DNA from: Candidatus Delongbacteria bacterium | Lineage (GTDB): Bacteria > UBA4055 | Direction: 5' to 3' | Assembly: GCA_028702975.1 (NCBI GenBank) | Contig: JAQVNT010000060.1 | Span: 1 to 8,622, forward strand | Length of the DNA: 8,622 bases | Shown: one piece after another, positions 1 to 6,870 of the stretch | Position numbering within the stretch: position 1 is the stretch's first letter | Layout: every line of letters begins with the position of its first letter | Translations under genes and position numbers: made by a program | Notes under the pieces: generated by a model | The model's database searches: none | What the model saw: only the letters and a program-made list of their open reading frames with translations | Told to the model about the DNA's origin: nothing

Positions 1-487
1 AAAGACCGTTTCTCAAAATACCGGTCCGGTCTCAGACAACATGGTCTGTAACATGGAGGTTAACATCACGAACGAAAACGAGCTGAAGGCCAAGTTCTTC
101 GGGGGCTATGTAGAAAGGGGTAATGTGGCTAATTCGAGATATTCGGAGAACAGAATTGATTCGGGACTCAGGATAGATTTTTATAAGAACGGATTAAGAT
201 CAGGCAGACTAGTAAGCGAAAGGGGCAATATAAACGACCTGACGGAGCTATTCTCAGCCTGGGACAATGTTGTATTCAGTTCGGAAAAAGGCTATGTGCT
301 CTACACCGACACCCTTATATGGAATAGAAAAGAAGCCAGAATATTCAGCGATTCGGATGTCATGATGGTCAGAGACGGAAGGGATACTCTATACGGCGAA
401 GGGTTTGTCACGGATGACAGTTTCGGTTCGTACGAGGTGAAAAAGCCCCGCGGCAGTGCTGTCATCGAGAATGGAAAAATTAACTGA
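1..487 (+). CDS. lptC: LptC-like periplasmic LPS-export protein, 3' part (5' end outside window)
   Basis: The frame is open from base 2 to the TGA at 485-487, so this is the C-terminal ~161 residues of a gene that begins before the window. LptC is a membrane-anchored periplasmic protein that accepts lipopolysaccharide from the LptBFG transporter and passes it to LptA. The visible part carries the LptC beta-jellyroll pattern: a strand with 'GLRIDFYKNG', then 'LVSERGNIND' (a Ser-x-Arg-Gly turn), 'WDNVVFSSEKGYVLYTDTL', 'WNRKEARIFSDSDV' and 'DTLYGEGFVTDDSFGSYEV'. The run aspartate-threonine-leucine-tyrosine-glycine near the end is typical of the family. Most LptC proteins are about 190 residues, so only the N-terminal anchor and a little more should be missing. 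ATGs at 41 and 53 are internal: no ribosome binding site precedes them and the frame continues upstream. The gene is followed after 13 nt by yicC. The call rests on pattern recognition, and a related LptA/OstA-fold protein is the main alternative. Confidence 0.8.
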   Translation, partial: KTVSQNTGPVSDNMVCNMEVNITNENELKAKFFGGYVERGNVANSRYSENRIDSGLRIDFYKNGLRSGRLVSERGNINDLTELFSAWDNVVFSSEKGYVLYTDTLIWNRKEARIFSDSDVMMVRDGRDTLYGEGFVTDDSFGSYEVKKPRGSAVIENGKIN

Positions 488-489
488 GC

Positions 490-497
490 GGAGGAAA
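490..497 (+). promoter_or_regulatory. Shine-Dalgarno site that fixes the TTG start of yicC
   Basis: GGAGGAAA lies just after the lptC stop codon and 6 nt (counting from GGAGG) before TTG 501. It is the best ribosome binding site in the area and supports a TTG start over the in-frame GTG at 456 or ATG at 471, both of which lie inside lptC without a comparable site. Confidence 0.8.
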
Positions 498-500
498 TAT

Positions 501-1373
501 TTGTTAAGATCAATGACAGGTTATGGTAAAAGCACGGGTTCATGCCCGGATTATGAAGTATCCGTTGAGATAAAAAGTGTAAATCACAGGTTCTTAGACC
601 TTAATTTCAGAATGCCTGCAATCCTGAATGAATTGGAACTTAAACTTAGAGAACTGATCAAAACGAAGATAGACAGAGGCAGCGTTACGGTGTTTGTGAG
701 TCTTATCCCTGCGCGGGGCAGTAAAATCAAGAGAATTGATCTTGAAACCGCCAAAGCTTATAAGGAAGCGCTGGAAACTCTGACTAAAGATCTTGGTATA
801 AATAATGAGATCGGGCTTGATACTCTTTTAAGATTCCCCGAGATATTCGATGTGAAGGAGAGCAGTCTGAGCGGCGAAACTGAGGATGAAGTTACAAGAT
901 GTTTCACTGAAGCTGTTGAATCAATGATCGATTACAGGGTTAAAGAAGGCGCGAACATTTATGAAGATATGATGAAAAAAGCCGGCGAATTAAAAGAAAT
1001 AGTTTCCAGAACACATGAACTGTCAAAAGGCGCAGCTAAGGCGCAGTATGAAAAACTTCTGGGCAGGCTTAAGTCTATGACCGATCTGGAAAGCCTGAAT
1101 AAAGAGAGGCTTGAGCAGGAGCTCGTACTGATAAGCGACAAAGTCGATATATCTGAAGAGGTTACAAGGCTTTTTTCGCACATAGACCTGTTTACCGGTA
1201 CGCTGGAAGCAGAAGATGCCCCGGGTAAGATACTGAATAACCTCGCGCAGGAAATGCACAGGGAGGCAAGCACGATCTCCGCAAAGACGAACCTGACCGA
1301 CATTTCGCATCTCTCAGTAAAAATGAAAGATATAATTGAAACCATAAGAGAACAGGTCCAGAATGCCGAATAA
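501..1373 (+). CDS. yicC: YicC/YloC family endoribonuclease
   Basis: This encodes 290 residues from TTG 501, close to the 287 of E. coli YicC. The family is a metal-dependent endoribonuclease implicated in small-RNA and mRNA turnover; in E. coli YicC has been linked to degradation of the sRNA RyhB. The protein opens with L-L-R-S-M-T-G-Y-G, matching the near-universal YicC start (M-I-R-S-M-T-G-[FY]-G), followed by 'EIKSVNHRFLDLNFRMP', the hallmark of the N-terminal YicC domain. The C-terminal DUF1732 domain carries 'RLEQELVLISDKVDISEE', 'SHIDLF' and the block starting Q-E-M-H-R-E at residues 250-255, ending with 'IREQVQNAE'. The TTG start is chosen from the family N-terminus and the strong GGAGG 6 nt upstream. 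It overlaps gmk by 11 nt, the usual neighbour, which suggests coupled translation. Nothing appears truncated or broken. Confidence in the family is very high; the RNA target here is unknown. Confidence 0.95.
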   Translation: MLRSMTGYGKSTGSCPDYEVSVEIKSVNHRFLDLNFRMPAILNELELKLRELIKTKIDRGSVTVFVSLIPARGSKIKRIDLETAKAYKEALETLTKDLGINNEIGLDTLLRFPEIFDVKESSLSGETEDEVTRCFTEAVESMIDYRVKEGANIYEDMMKKAGELKEIVSRTHELSKGAAKAQYEKLLGRLKSMTDLESLNKERLEQELVLISDKVDISEEVTRLFSHIDLFTGTLEAEDAPGKILNNLAQEMHREASTISAKTNLTDISHLSVKMKDIIETIREQVQNAE

Positions 1374-1935
1374 AGGTAAGCTTATAGTTATTTCCGCGCC
1401 TTCAGGTTCAGGTAAAACTACTTTGATAAATATGCTTAAAGAAGAATATACTGATTTCGTATTCTCTATTTCGGCAACGACGAGGGCTCCAAGAGGTAAA
1501 GAAGCTGACGGAGTGGAGTATTTTTTTCTTACCAGAGAAGAGTTCGAAGAAAAAGTGAAGAAAGACGAATTCGTTGAACATAAAACAGTCTACGGTAACA
1601 GCTACGGTACGCTTAAAAGATTCGTAGAAGACTCGATAAACGGCGGGAAAAATGTAATCTTCGATGTGGATGTTCAGGGTGGACTTGCTATAAAAGAGGC
1701 TTATCCGGACGATTCGGTCATGATATTCATCTATCCGCCATCTCTTGAAGTACTAAGAAAAAGGCTCGAACTAAGGGGTACGGACTCGGAAGAAACCATA
1801 AAGAAACGTCTTAAATTCGCTAAAATAGAAATAGCAAAAATGAAAGAATATTCGTATAATATAGAGAATGATCTTCTGGATGATGCTTACGCACAGCTAA
1901 AAATAGTTTTGCGGAAAGAGAAAATTATAAACTAA
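1363..1935 (+). CDS. gmk: Guanylate kinase
   Basis: This cytoplasmic 190-residue enzyme phosphorylates GMP (and dGMP) with ATP to give GDP, a required step in GTP synthesis and salvage. Visible motifs are the P-loop S-A-P-S-G-S-G-K-T-T at residues 11-20 and the guanylate kinase signature starting T-T-R at 39-41 and ending around Y-F-F at 53-55, which includes the GMP-binding R41, R44 and nearby acidic residues. Also present are D-V-D-V-Q-G-G at 101-107 and the lid with R-G-T-D-S-E-E around 138-144 and R149. Length is normal for bacterial Gmk (about 190-210). ATG 1363 lies within the last codons of yicC (11-nt overlap). It has no strong ribosome binding site, so translation probably depends on ribosomes finishing yicC. 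A later start would remove the beta strand before the P-loop. The C-terminus has Y-N-I-E-N-D where many family members have a 'YVVVND'-like stretch, a mild variant. Confidence 0.97.
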   Translation: MPNKGKLIVISAPSGSGKTTLINMLKEEYTDFVFSISATTRAPRGKEADGVEYFFLTREEFEEKVKKDEFVEHKTVYGNSYGTLKRFVEDSINGGKNVIFDVDVQGGLAIKEAYPDDSVMIFIYPPSLEVLRKRLELRGTDSEETIKKRLKFAKIEIAKMKEYSYNIENDLLDDAYAQLKIVLRKEKIIN

Positions 1936-1951
1936 AATAGAAAGGTAAAAA

Positions 1952-2281
1952 ATGGACAAGAATCAAGATATCATCAATGACAGGGACGACAGAAAAGTCA
2001 GTCAGGAGCAGTTCGAAGAGGAAACTAACATTTACGAGGCTGTTATGATCCTCGGCCAGAGAATGAGACAGATCGAAAGAAGGAACGCGAGAGAGTTCGA
2101 GAAGGTCAGGAACGCGATGATGGACGACAGGACAGAAAAGGAATACAATAAAGAATTCGTCGCTGACATAAATGTTGACGATCTGCCTGTATTTCCAAAA
2201 GCTATCAGGCTATGCATGAACAATATGCTGAATGATGAACTTGAATGGGAATATGAGGATATCACAAAGCTTGAAGACTAA
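1952..2281 (+). CDS. rpoZ: RNA polymerase omega subunit, divergent Bacteroidota-like type
   Basis: This acidic 109-residue protein sits between gmk and coaBC, the usual place for rpoZ. Omega binds the beta-prime subunit, helps RNA polymerase assembly and in many bacteria forms part of a ppGpp site. Overall identity to the classic E. coli omega looks low. However, residues 26-42 (N-I-Y-E-A-V-M-I-L-G-Q-R-M-R-Q-I-E) match the conserved omega helix (N-R-F-[ED]-L-V-x-x-A-x-R-A-R-Q) and are closer to the 'GNIYEA...AKRxxQI' form of Bacteroidota omega proteins. A charged helix and a 'DDLPVFPKAIRLCMNNML' segment (about 77-94) correspond to the late 'LPKP..A..E.L.GK' part of those proteins. ATG 1952 follows GAAAGG by 6 nt and lies 16 nt after gmk. 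The C-terminus overlaps the proposed start of coaBC by 11 nt. The assignment depends on one strong motif plus gene order; an unrelated small acidic protein is less likely. Confidence 0.75.
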   Translation: MDKNQDIINDRDDRKVSQEQFEEETNIYEAVMILGQRMRQIERRNAREFEKVRNAMMDDRTEKEYNKEFVADINVDDLPVFPKAIRLCMNNMLNDELEWEYEDITKLED

Positions 2282-3470
2282 GAATGTGCTCATAGGAGTT
2301 ACCGGAGGTATCGCCGCGTACAAGACCTGCTATCTTATAAGATATTTCAGGAAAGCGGGTCATAATGTAAAGGTAGTTATAACTAAGAACGGGCTTGAGT
2401 TCATAACGGAGACAACGCTAAGAACTTTATCCGGCGAACAGGTTTATTCCGACACTTTCGGCAGTACAAATGAGTGGTCAACCGAGCACATCTCGATTAC
2501 GGACTGGGCCGATATTTTCATCGTTGCTCCGGCTACGGCGAACATAATAGGTAAAATTGCTAACGGTATCGCAGACGACGCCTTAAGCACAGCCCTGCTC
2601 GCGTATAACAAGACGCTGATTGTCTGTCCCGCGATGAACGACAAGATGTATTTTAATCCTGCAGTTCAGAGGAACATTGAAACGCTTAAGGGTCAGGGCG
2701 TGATATTTTTTGAGCCGGAGTCAGGAGACCTTGCCTGCGGATACAAGGCTAAAGGAAGGATGGCGGAACCTGAAGACATTTATAAGGAGAGTCTTTACTA
2801 CCTCAACAATACAGATTCTCTGAAAGGGAAAAGAATACTTGTATCGGCAGGCAGAACGACAGAACTTTTGGATCCGGTCAGGTATATTTCGAATTTCTCA
2901 AGCGGCAAAACAGGGTTCAGAATAGCGGAAGAGGCTTCGTACAGAGGCGCCGGGACAGTTCTGGTTACAGGTACGACCGAACAGATCTGCAATTCGCACA
3001 TCAGAAGGATCGATACGGTATCGGCAGATGATATGTATAAAGCAGTAATGAAGGAATTCAAAAAAGCAGACTGCGTGATAATGTCCGCCGCGGTAGCTGA
3101 TTACGCTCCCGAAAAGTCGGATTCAAAGATTAAGAAGAGCGGAGACAGTTTCGAATTGAAGCTCAACAAGACAAAAGATATTCTCAAAGAGCTTGGCAGA
3201 ATCAAGAGAAAAGGTCAGATACTCATCGGTTTCGCGCTGGAGACAGATAACGGATATAAGAACGCAATTAAGAAAATGAAAGAGAAGAACCTTGATATGA
3301 TAATTCTGAACGAAACATCTTCAGATAATCCGGCATTCGGATCTGACTTCAATAAGATCACCATAATAACTTCAGATAAGAAAGAACAACTGCCGGCAAT
3401 GGACAAAAAAGACATAGCCGGATACATACTCGACAGGGTAGAGGAGATGTTCAAACATCAATCAAAATGA
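2271..3470 (+). CDS. coaBC: Bifunctional phosphopantothenoylcysteine decarboxylase / phosphopantothenate-cysteine ligase
   Basis: This two-domain enzyme of coenzyme A synthesis joins cysteine to 4'-phosphopantothenate (CoaB, C-terminal) and decarboxylates the product with FMN (CoaC, N-terminal). It has 399 residues if it starts at TTG 2271 (E. coli has 406). CoaC motifs are G-V-T-G-G-I-A-A-Y-K near the start, the catalytic His73 in T-E-H-I-S, P-A-T-A-N followed by I-A-N-G-I-A-D-D, P-A-M-N at 120-123, and the reactive Cys156 in D-L-A-C-G-Y followed by G-R-M-A-E-P. CoaB starts near residue 184 and shows the nucleotide-binding D-P-V-R-Y-I-S-N-F-S-S-G-K (N208), A-A-V-A-D-Y, K-I-K-K at 286-289, G-F-A-L-E-T and A-F-G-S-D. 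The usual G-G-T of the CoaB loop reads G-R-T here. ATGs at 2232, 2235 and 2253 are in frame, but they add residues the family lacks and have poor ribosome binding sites. TTG 2271 fits the family N-terminus and has GAGGAT about 10-12 nt upstream. The start is therefore probable, not certain. Confidence 0.95.
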   Translation: MKTKNVLIGVTGGIAAYKTCYLIRYFRKAGHNVKVVITKNGLEFITETTLRTLSGEQVYSDTFGSTNEWSTEHISITDWADIFIVAPATANIIGKIANGIADDALSTALLAYNKTLIVCPAMNDKMYFNPAVQRNIETLKGQGVIFFEPESGDLACGYKAKGRMAEPEDIYKESLYYLNNTDSLKGKRILVSAGRTTELLDPVRYISNFSSGKTGFRIAEEASYRGAGTVLVTGTTEQICNSHIRRIDTVSADDMYKAVMKEFKKADCVIMSAAVADYAPEKSDSKIKKSGDSFELKLNKTKDILKELGRIKRKGQILIGFALETDNGYKNAIKKMKEKNLDMIILNETSSDNPAFGSDFNKITIITSDKKEQLPAMDKKDIAGYILDRVEEMFKHQSK

Positions 3471-3479
3471 GGGGGAAGT

Positions 3480-4349
3480 ATGGGCAGGATCATAATGGTT
3501 CTTTTGTCGCTTCAGATATTTATATTCGCTGCAAGCGGAGCTCCTGAACTTAATGTTGAAGAAATAAAGAAGCAGAAAGCAGATGAAAAACCGGCCGTTA
3601 TAGCTCAGAAAACTGATACGCCGAAATCTGAGCCTGCGCTGAAAAAAACTGCTGAAAAAAAATCCGATGTTAAACCAGCTGTACTAGCGGATTTGAAAGA
3701 GGTGGGAGAGATAGATTTCAGATTGGGGGAACTCACGGTCAGGAATAAGGCTAAAAGCGGAGATATTGACGAAGAGGATAAGGTATTTGAAAAAGATACC
3801 CTGATCACAGGTGTTGAATCAAGATGCGAGATAAAGTTGTCGGACGGAAGTCTGATCAGACTGAATGAAAAAACAAAATACATTATCGATAAGTACGAAC
3901 AGACCGAGGGCAACATTGCCTTCAGCGGTTATCTCGTTTCCGGCGAATCATGGACAAATGTGAACAAGACAGGTACAGATAAAAAAGATTTTAATGTAAG
4001 ATCGCCCATCGCAGTTGCAGCTGTGATCGGTACAAATTATAAAATGAATGCGGACGGAAGCCTTACGGAGATCTCAGTCCTTGACGGACAGGTGAATGTC
4101 GATCTTGAGAAAGAAAAGAAAGCTGAATTAAAGATCGAACCTAAAAAAGAAGAGACCGGCAGCCTTGCACCAAGGCAGTCTCTGGCTCCAAAGCAGATCC
4201 CTGGGCCGTATGAAGTTACTCTTTCAGAGTGGATATCGATCGTAAAAGGCGAGATGATAAGCATCAGGAGCGACGGTAAATATAATAAGACAAAAACGGA
4301 TATAAATATACTCAATCAGGAATGGGAAACCTTCAAAGTACGAAGATAG
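3480..4349 (+). CDS. Secreted FecR-domain protein
   Basis: This 289-residue protein has an N-terminal hydrophobic signal (residues 4-18, following M-G-R) and a plausible signal peptidase site around A-S-G-A (18-21). There is no lipobox cysteine, so it is probably soluble in the periplasm. A low-complexity Lys/Glu/Ala/Pro stretch follows (about 27-70). The FecR fold then runs from about 80 to 208: L-I-T-G-V-E-S-R-C-E-I-K-L-S-D-G-S at 108-124, R-L-N-E-K-T, and the R-S-P-I-A-V-A-A-V-I-G-T block at 174-185 leading to S-V-L-D-G-Q-V-N-V at 199-207. The C-terminus holds another charged linker and a 'WISIVKGE' segment (251-258). FecR domains act in Bacteroidota as anti-sigma regulators. However, that type has an inner-membrane helix and a cytoplasmic sigma-binding part, both absent here, so a structural or ligand-binding role is equally possible. 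ATG 3480 lies 9 nt after coaBC with GAGGGGG just upstream. It is the last gene before a terminator. Confidence 0.85.
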   Translation: MGRIIMVLLSLQIFIFAASGAPELNVEEIKKQKADEKPAVIAQKTDTPKSEPALKKTAEKKSDVKPAVLADLKEVGEIDFRLGELTVRNKAKSGDIDEEDKVFEKDTLITGVESRCEIKLSDGSLIRLNEKTKYIIDKYEQTEGNIAFSGYLVSGESWTNVNKTGTDKKDFNVRSPIAVAAVIGTNYKMNADGSLTEISVLDGQVNVDLEKEKKAELKIEPKKEETGSLAPRQSLAPKQIPGPYEVTLSEWISIVKGEMISIRSDGKYNKTKTDINILNQEWETFKVRR

Positions 4350-4361
4350 GATTTTTGATAT

Positions 4362-4388
4362 AAGGGCAATTTTTTTTGCCCTTTTTTT
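4362..4388 (+). terminator. Intrinsic (rho-independent) terminator after the fecR-domain gene
   Basis: AAGGGCAA (4362-4369) pairs perfectly with TTGCCCTT (4376-4383) around a six-T loop and is followed by further Ts to 4388. The hairpin begins 12 nt after the stop codon of the FecR-domain gene. In the opposite direction the tail would be mixed A/T, so it is best read as a + strand terminator. It closes the lptC-to-fecR transcription unit. Only 21 nt separate it from the iorA start codon. Confidence 0.88.
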
Positions 4389-4409
4389 ATAACCTGAAAA
4401 GGAGAGAGT

Positions 4410-6290
4410 ATGAAAAAATTTTACGAACAGCTTACAGATAAAGAGCAGTGGAAGGGTCTGCTCATGGGCAACCATGCAGTGGCCAGAGCAATGCTCGAAG
4501 CGGGTGTTAAAGTTATAACGAGTTACCCCGGGTCGCCCACACCGGAGATAGCCGAGGCTTTGAACAGCGTTCCTCAAGATATGAGAGATTATCATTTCGA
4601 GTGGGCGACGAACGAGAAAGTGGCGACCGAAGTAGCCTTTGGCTCGAGCATCAACGGCAACATGTCCGTTGTATTCTTCAAGTCGGTCGGGCTCAATGTT
4701 GCCGCAGATTCGCTCGTTCAGCTCGGGCTGATGAACCTGACCGGCGGACTTGTCGTGATACTCGGCGACGACCCGGGTGCCAATTCAAGCCAGAACGAGC
4801 AGGACAACCGCCACTTTGCCAGAATGTCATACATTCCGGTCATGGAACCCGCCACCCCGACGGAAGCCTATAAAATGTTCCTCGAGGCCGCAAAATTGTC
4901 TAAAAAGCATCAGATGCCGATCATTCTAAGGCTTACCACCCATGTCTGCCATGCTAAAGAGCTTATCAGCTTCGGCGCAATAGGGGAGAGTAATGGCTAT
5001 AAGGCTGAATTCGATGTCAATAACGGGCCTTATCTGCCTATAACAAAAACAGTTTTTCCTCTCAAGAAAAAAGCCATGGAAAAACTTGATCTGATAAGAA
5101 AAGAGTCGGAAAGATCACCTTTCAATAATATCTACTCGCCGTTCGGATGCAAAGAAATTAACGGAAAAAAGCTCGGAATCATATCGTCATCAATGCCTGC
5201 ACTTTCCGTAATGGAAAATCTCGACAAAGCCGGAAAACCGGTAGATCTCTTGCAAATAAATTTCAGTTACCCCATGCCCGAAGAAATGATAGCCGGCTAC
5301 CTTAAGGACAAAGACGAAGTTATAATAATCGAGGAGCTTGACAGGATAATGGAGTACGAGATCAAGGCACTCGCTTTCGACAGGGACATAAAGTGCAGGA
5401 TATTAACCAGAAAAACTCATGATGACATAATGGGTGAATTGACCTCAGACCGGACATGGGACATCATGACCGGCCACTGGCCGGAGGTGTTCGAAAGCGG
5501 AATTAAGCCTGTAACTCAACCATTCGCAAATCCGAGGATACCCCAGATGTGCCCGGGATGCGGCCACAGATCCGCTTTCCACGCGATCAAGCAGGCACTG
5601 CCTGACGGTACGATCACCGTCGGCGATATCGGCTGCCACTCGCTGGGATTTTTCGAACCGTACAACATGGGTGAAATGCTTCTTTCGATGGGTCACTCGA
5701 ACGGAACAGCCGCGGGGCTTACCATAGGCAACGAAAAGCGCAAAGTCTTAGCTTTTATCGGCGACTCTACATTTTTTCACGCCGGCCTTCCCGCTATCAT
5801 CAACGCGGTGCTTTACGATCACGACTTCACACTGGTCGTTATGGAGAACGGGACGACCGCCATGACCGGTCATCAGCCTCATGCGGGAACAGGTGAGATC
5901 GGAGAGAAGATCTCAATAGATAAGGTTCTCGAATCATTCGGCGTCAAGTTCATCAGAAGGATAGATACTTATCAGCAGAAAAAACTCACTGAATATATTA
6001 AGGAATCACTCGATCACAAGGGCTTTTCTGTCGTAATTGCCAGCCACCCGTGCATGCTCAAATTCATGAAGCAGCAGAGAAGAAAAGAAGGATTCGTTCA
6101 AAAACATGTTGAGATAGATCAGAGTAAGTGCGAAAGACACCTTACATGCATAGAGGACTTTGGATGTCCTTCATTCGTGAAGAACGAAGACGGTAGTATC
6201 ACTGTCAATGAAGACCTTTGCATTGGGGACGGTTCATGCAGACCGACCTGCCCGGTAAGCGCGATAGATTTTAAGAAGGAGGCAAAATAA
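4410..6290 (+). CDS. iorA: Indolepyruvate:ferredoxin oxidoreductase, alpha subunit (atypical cluster motifs)
   Basis: This 626-residue subunit oxidatively decarboxylates aryl-pyruvates (indolepyruvate, phenylpyruvate, 4-hydroxyphenylpyruvate) with CoA and ferredoxin to aryl-acetyl-CoA and CO2, using thiamine diphosphate and Fe-S clusters. Domain order is typical of IorA. The pyrimidine-binding domain has G-N-H-A-V-A-R-A at 20-27 and Y-P-G-S-P-T-P-E-I at 39-47. A middle Rossmann-like domain begins near 250. The thiamine diphosphate domain has C-P-G-C-G-H at 381-386, G-D-I-G-C-H-S-L-G at 405-413, G-D-S at 451-453 and N480-G481 as the metal/cofactor site. A C-terminal ferredoxin domain covers 567-626. 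The ferredoxin motifs are odd: C574-x2-H577-x2-C580-x5-C586-P and C604-x2-D607-x2-C610-x3-C614-P. Both second cysteines are replaced, although the frame is intact. ATG 4410 follows AAAAGGAGAG. The stop overlaps the iorB start by one base. Base composition in the first two thirds looks somewhat more GC-rich than in the neighbouring genes, judged by eye. Confidence 0.95.
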   Translation: MKKFYEQLTDKEQWKGLLMGNHAVARAMLEAGVKVITSYPGSPTPEIAEALNSVPQDMRDYHFEWATNEKVATEVAFGSSINGNMSVVFFKSVGLNVAADSLVQLGLMNLTGGLVVILGDDPGANSSQNEQDNRHFARMSYIPVMEPATPTEAYKMFLEAAKLSKKHQMPIILRLTTHVCHAKELISFGAIGESNGYKAEFDVNNGPYLPITKTVFPLKKKAMEKLDLIRKESERSPFNNIYSPFGCKEINGKKLGIISSSMPALSVMENLDKAGKPVDLLQINFSYPMPEEMIAGYLKDKDEVIIIEELDRIMEYEIKALAFDRDIKCRILTRKTHDDIMGELTSDRTWDIMTGHWPEVFESGIKPVTQPFANPRIPQMCPGCGHRSAFHAIKQALPDGTITVGDIGCHSLGFFEPYNMGEMLLSMGHSNGTAAGLTIGNEKRKVLAFIGDSTFFHAGLPAIINAVLYDHDFTLVVMENGTTAMTGHQPHAGTGEIGEKISIDKVLESFGVKFIRRIDTYQQKKLTEYIKESLDHKGFSVVIASHPCMLKFMKQQRRKEGFVQKHVEIDQSKCERHLTCIEDFGCPSFVKNEDGSITVNEDLCIGDGSCRPTCPVSAIDFKKEAK

Positions 6291-6856
6291 TGAAAGACCT
6301 GAATATATATATGTGCGGTGTCGGCGGTCAGGGAATAGGACTGCTGGCAGAAGTGATGCTCAGAGCCTGCCATAAGGCCGGTTACGATGTAAAAGGAGTT
6401 GACACTCACGGTCTCGCACAGAGAGGAGGAACGGTCGTATCTCACCTCAGGATCGGAAAAAAGATCCACACACCTCTTATCCCATCGGGAAAAGCAAATA
6501 TCGTAATAGCTTTGGAGAGACTCGAAGGAGCGAGAGCGGCGTCCGAAATGCTCGATGAAGGCGGGAAAGTGATATATTATGACGCGGAATATCAGACAAT
6601 AGGCAACAGGCTCGGAAAGTTCAAATATCCTACACACGAAGAACTTGAGGCCACAGTTAAGGCTAAGAACGGAGAATCCGTACGGGTTTTCGAAGAAGAA
6701 CTTTCTGACCCGAGAATGCAGAATATCGTGCTTATAAAGAAGATGATCGAGCTTGAGTGGATCCCGGGTGTAGATACTGCAATAGTCTCAGAAGCTCTGG
6801 CCGAACTCATGCAGGGAAAAATGCTCGAAAAGAATCTGGAGCTGCTTAAGGCTTAG
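6290..6856 (+). CDS. iorB: Indolepyruvate:ferredoxin oxidoreductase, beta subunit
   Basis: This is the 188-residue gamma-type partner subunit of IorA, of the usual length for a separate IorB (about 190-200). The nucleotide-like loop C-G-V-G-G-Q-G-I-G at residues 9-17 and the block D-T-H-G-L-A-Q-R-G-G at 38-47, followed by V-V-S-H-L-R-I-G, are diagnostic of the pyruvate/ketoacid oxidoreductase gamma domain. These residues help form the CoA- and substrate-binding side of the complex. ATG 6290 shares its A with the TAA of iorA (TAATG), and AAGGAGG (6276-6282) sits 7 nt upstream inside iorA, so the two are translationally coupled and likely made in equal amounts. The pair is the standalone archaeal/anaerobe arrangement, unlike the fused IorAB of many Proteobacteria. 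No clear terminator follows the TAG at 6854-6856. Confidence 0.95.
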   Translation: MKDLNIYMCGVGGQGIGLLAEVMLRACHKAGYDVKGVDTHGLAQRGGTVVSHLRIGKKIHTPLIPSGKANIVIALERLEGARAASEMLDEGGKVIYYDAEYQTIGNRLGKFKYPTHEELEATVKAKNGESVRVFEEELSDPRMQNIVLIKKMIELEWIPGVDTAIVSEALAELMQGKMLEKNLELLKA

Positions 6857-6870
6857 AAAAAATATTATTG

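Noticed and set aside
41..487. ATG 41 or ATG 53 as the true start of the first gene
   Set aside because: The frame is open to the window edge, no ribosome binding site precedes either ATG, and LptC needs an N-terminal membrane anchor that would lie upstream.
456..500. GTG 456 start giving YicC 15 extra residues
   Set aside because: It lies inside lptC without a good ribosome binding site, and the extra residues precede the conserved family N-terminus. TTG 501 has GGAGG at ideal spacing.
2232..2270. ATG 2232, 2235 or 2253 as the coaBC start
   Set aside because: They add 6-13 residues before the family N-terminus, deepen the overlap with rpoZ and have weak or badly spaced ribosome binding sites. 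They cannot be fully excluded.
4355..4393. Possible iorA promoter: TTGATA (4355-4360) and TATAAC (4388-4393)
   Set aside because: Each box is a fair match, but they are 27 bp apart, far beyond the usual 16-18, and transcription would start at the ribosome binding site itself.
4601..4873. 90-codon open frame on the + strand within iorA
   Set aside because: It is Arg- and Cys-rich with no family pattern, lies wholly inside the highly conserved iorA coding region in another frame, and is a by-product of its local GC-rich codon use.
6119..6637. 172-codon open frame on the - strand across the iorA/iorB junction
   Set aside because: It is antisense to two well-supported genes, contains no recognisable domain, and has no promoter or ribosome binding site context.
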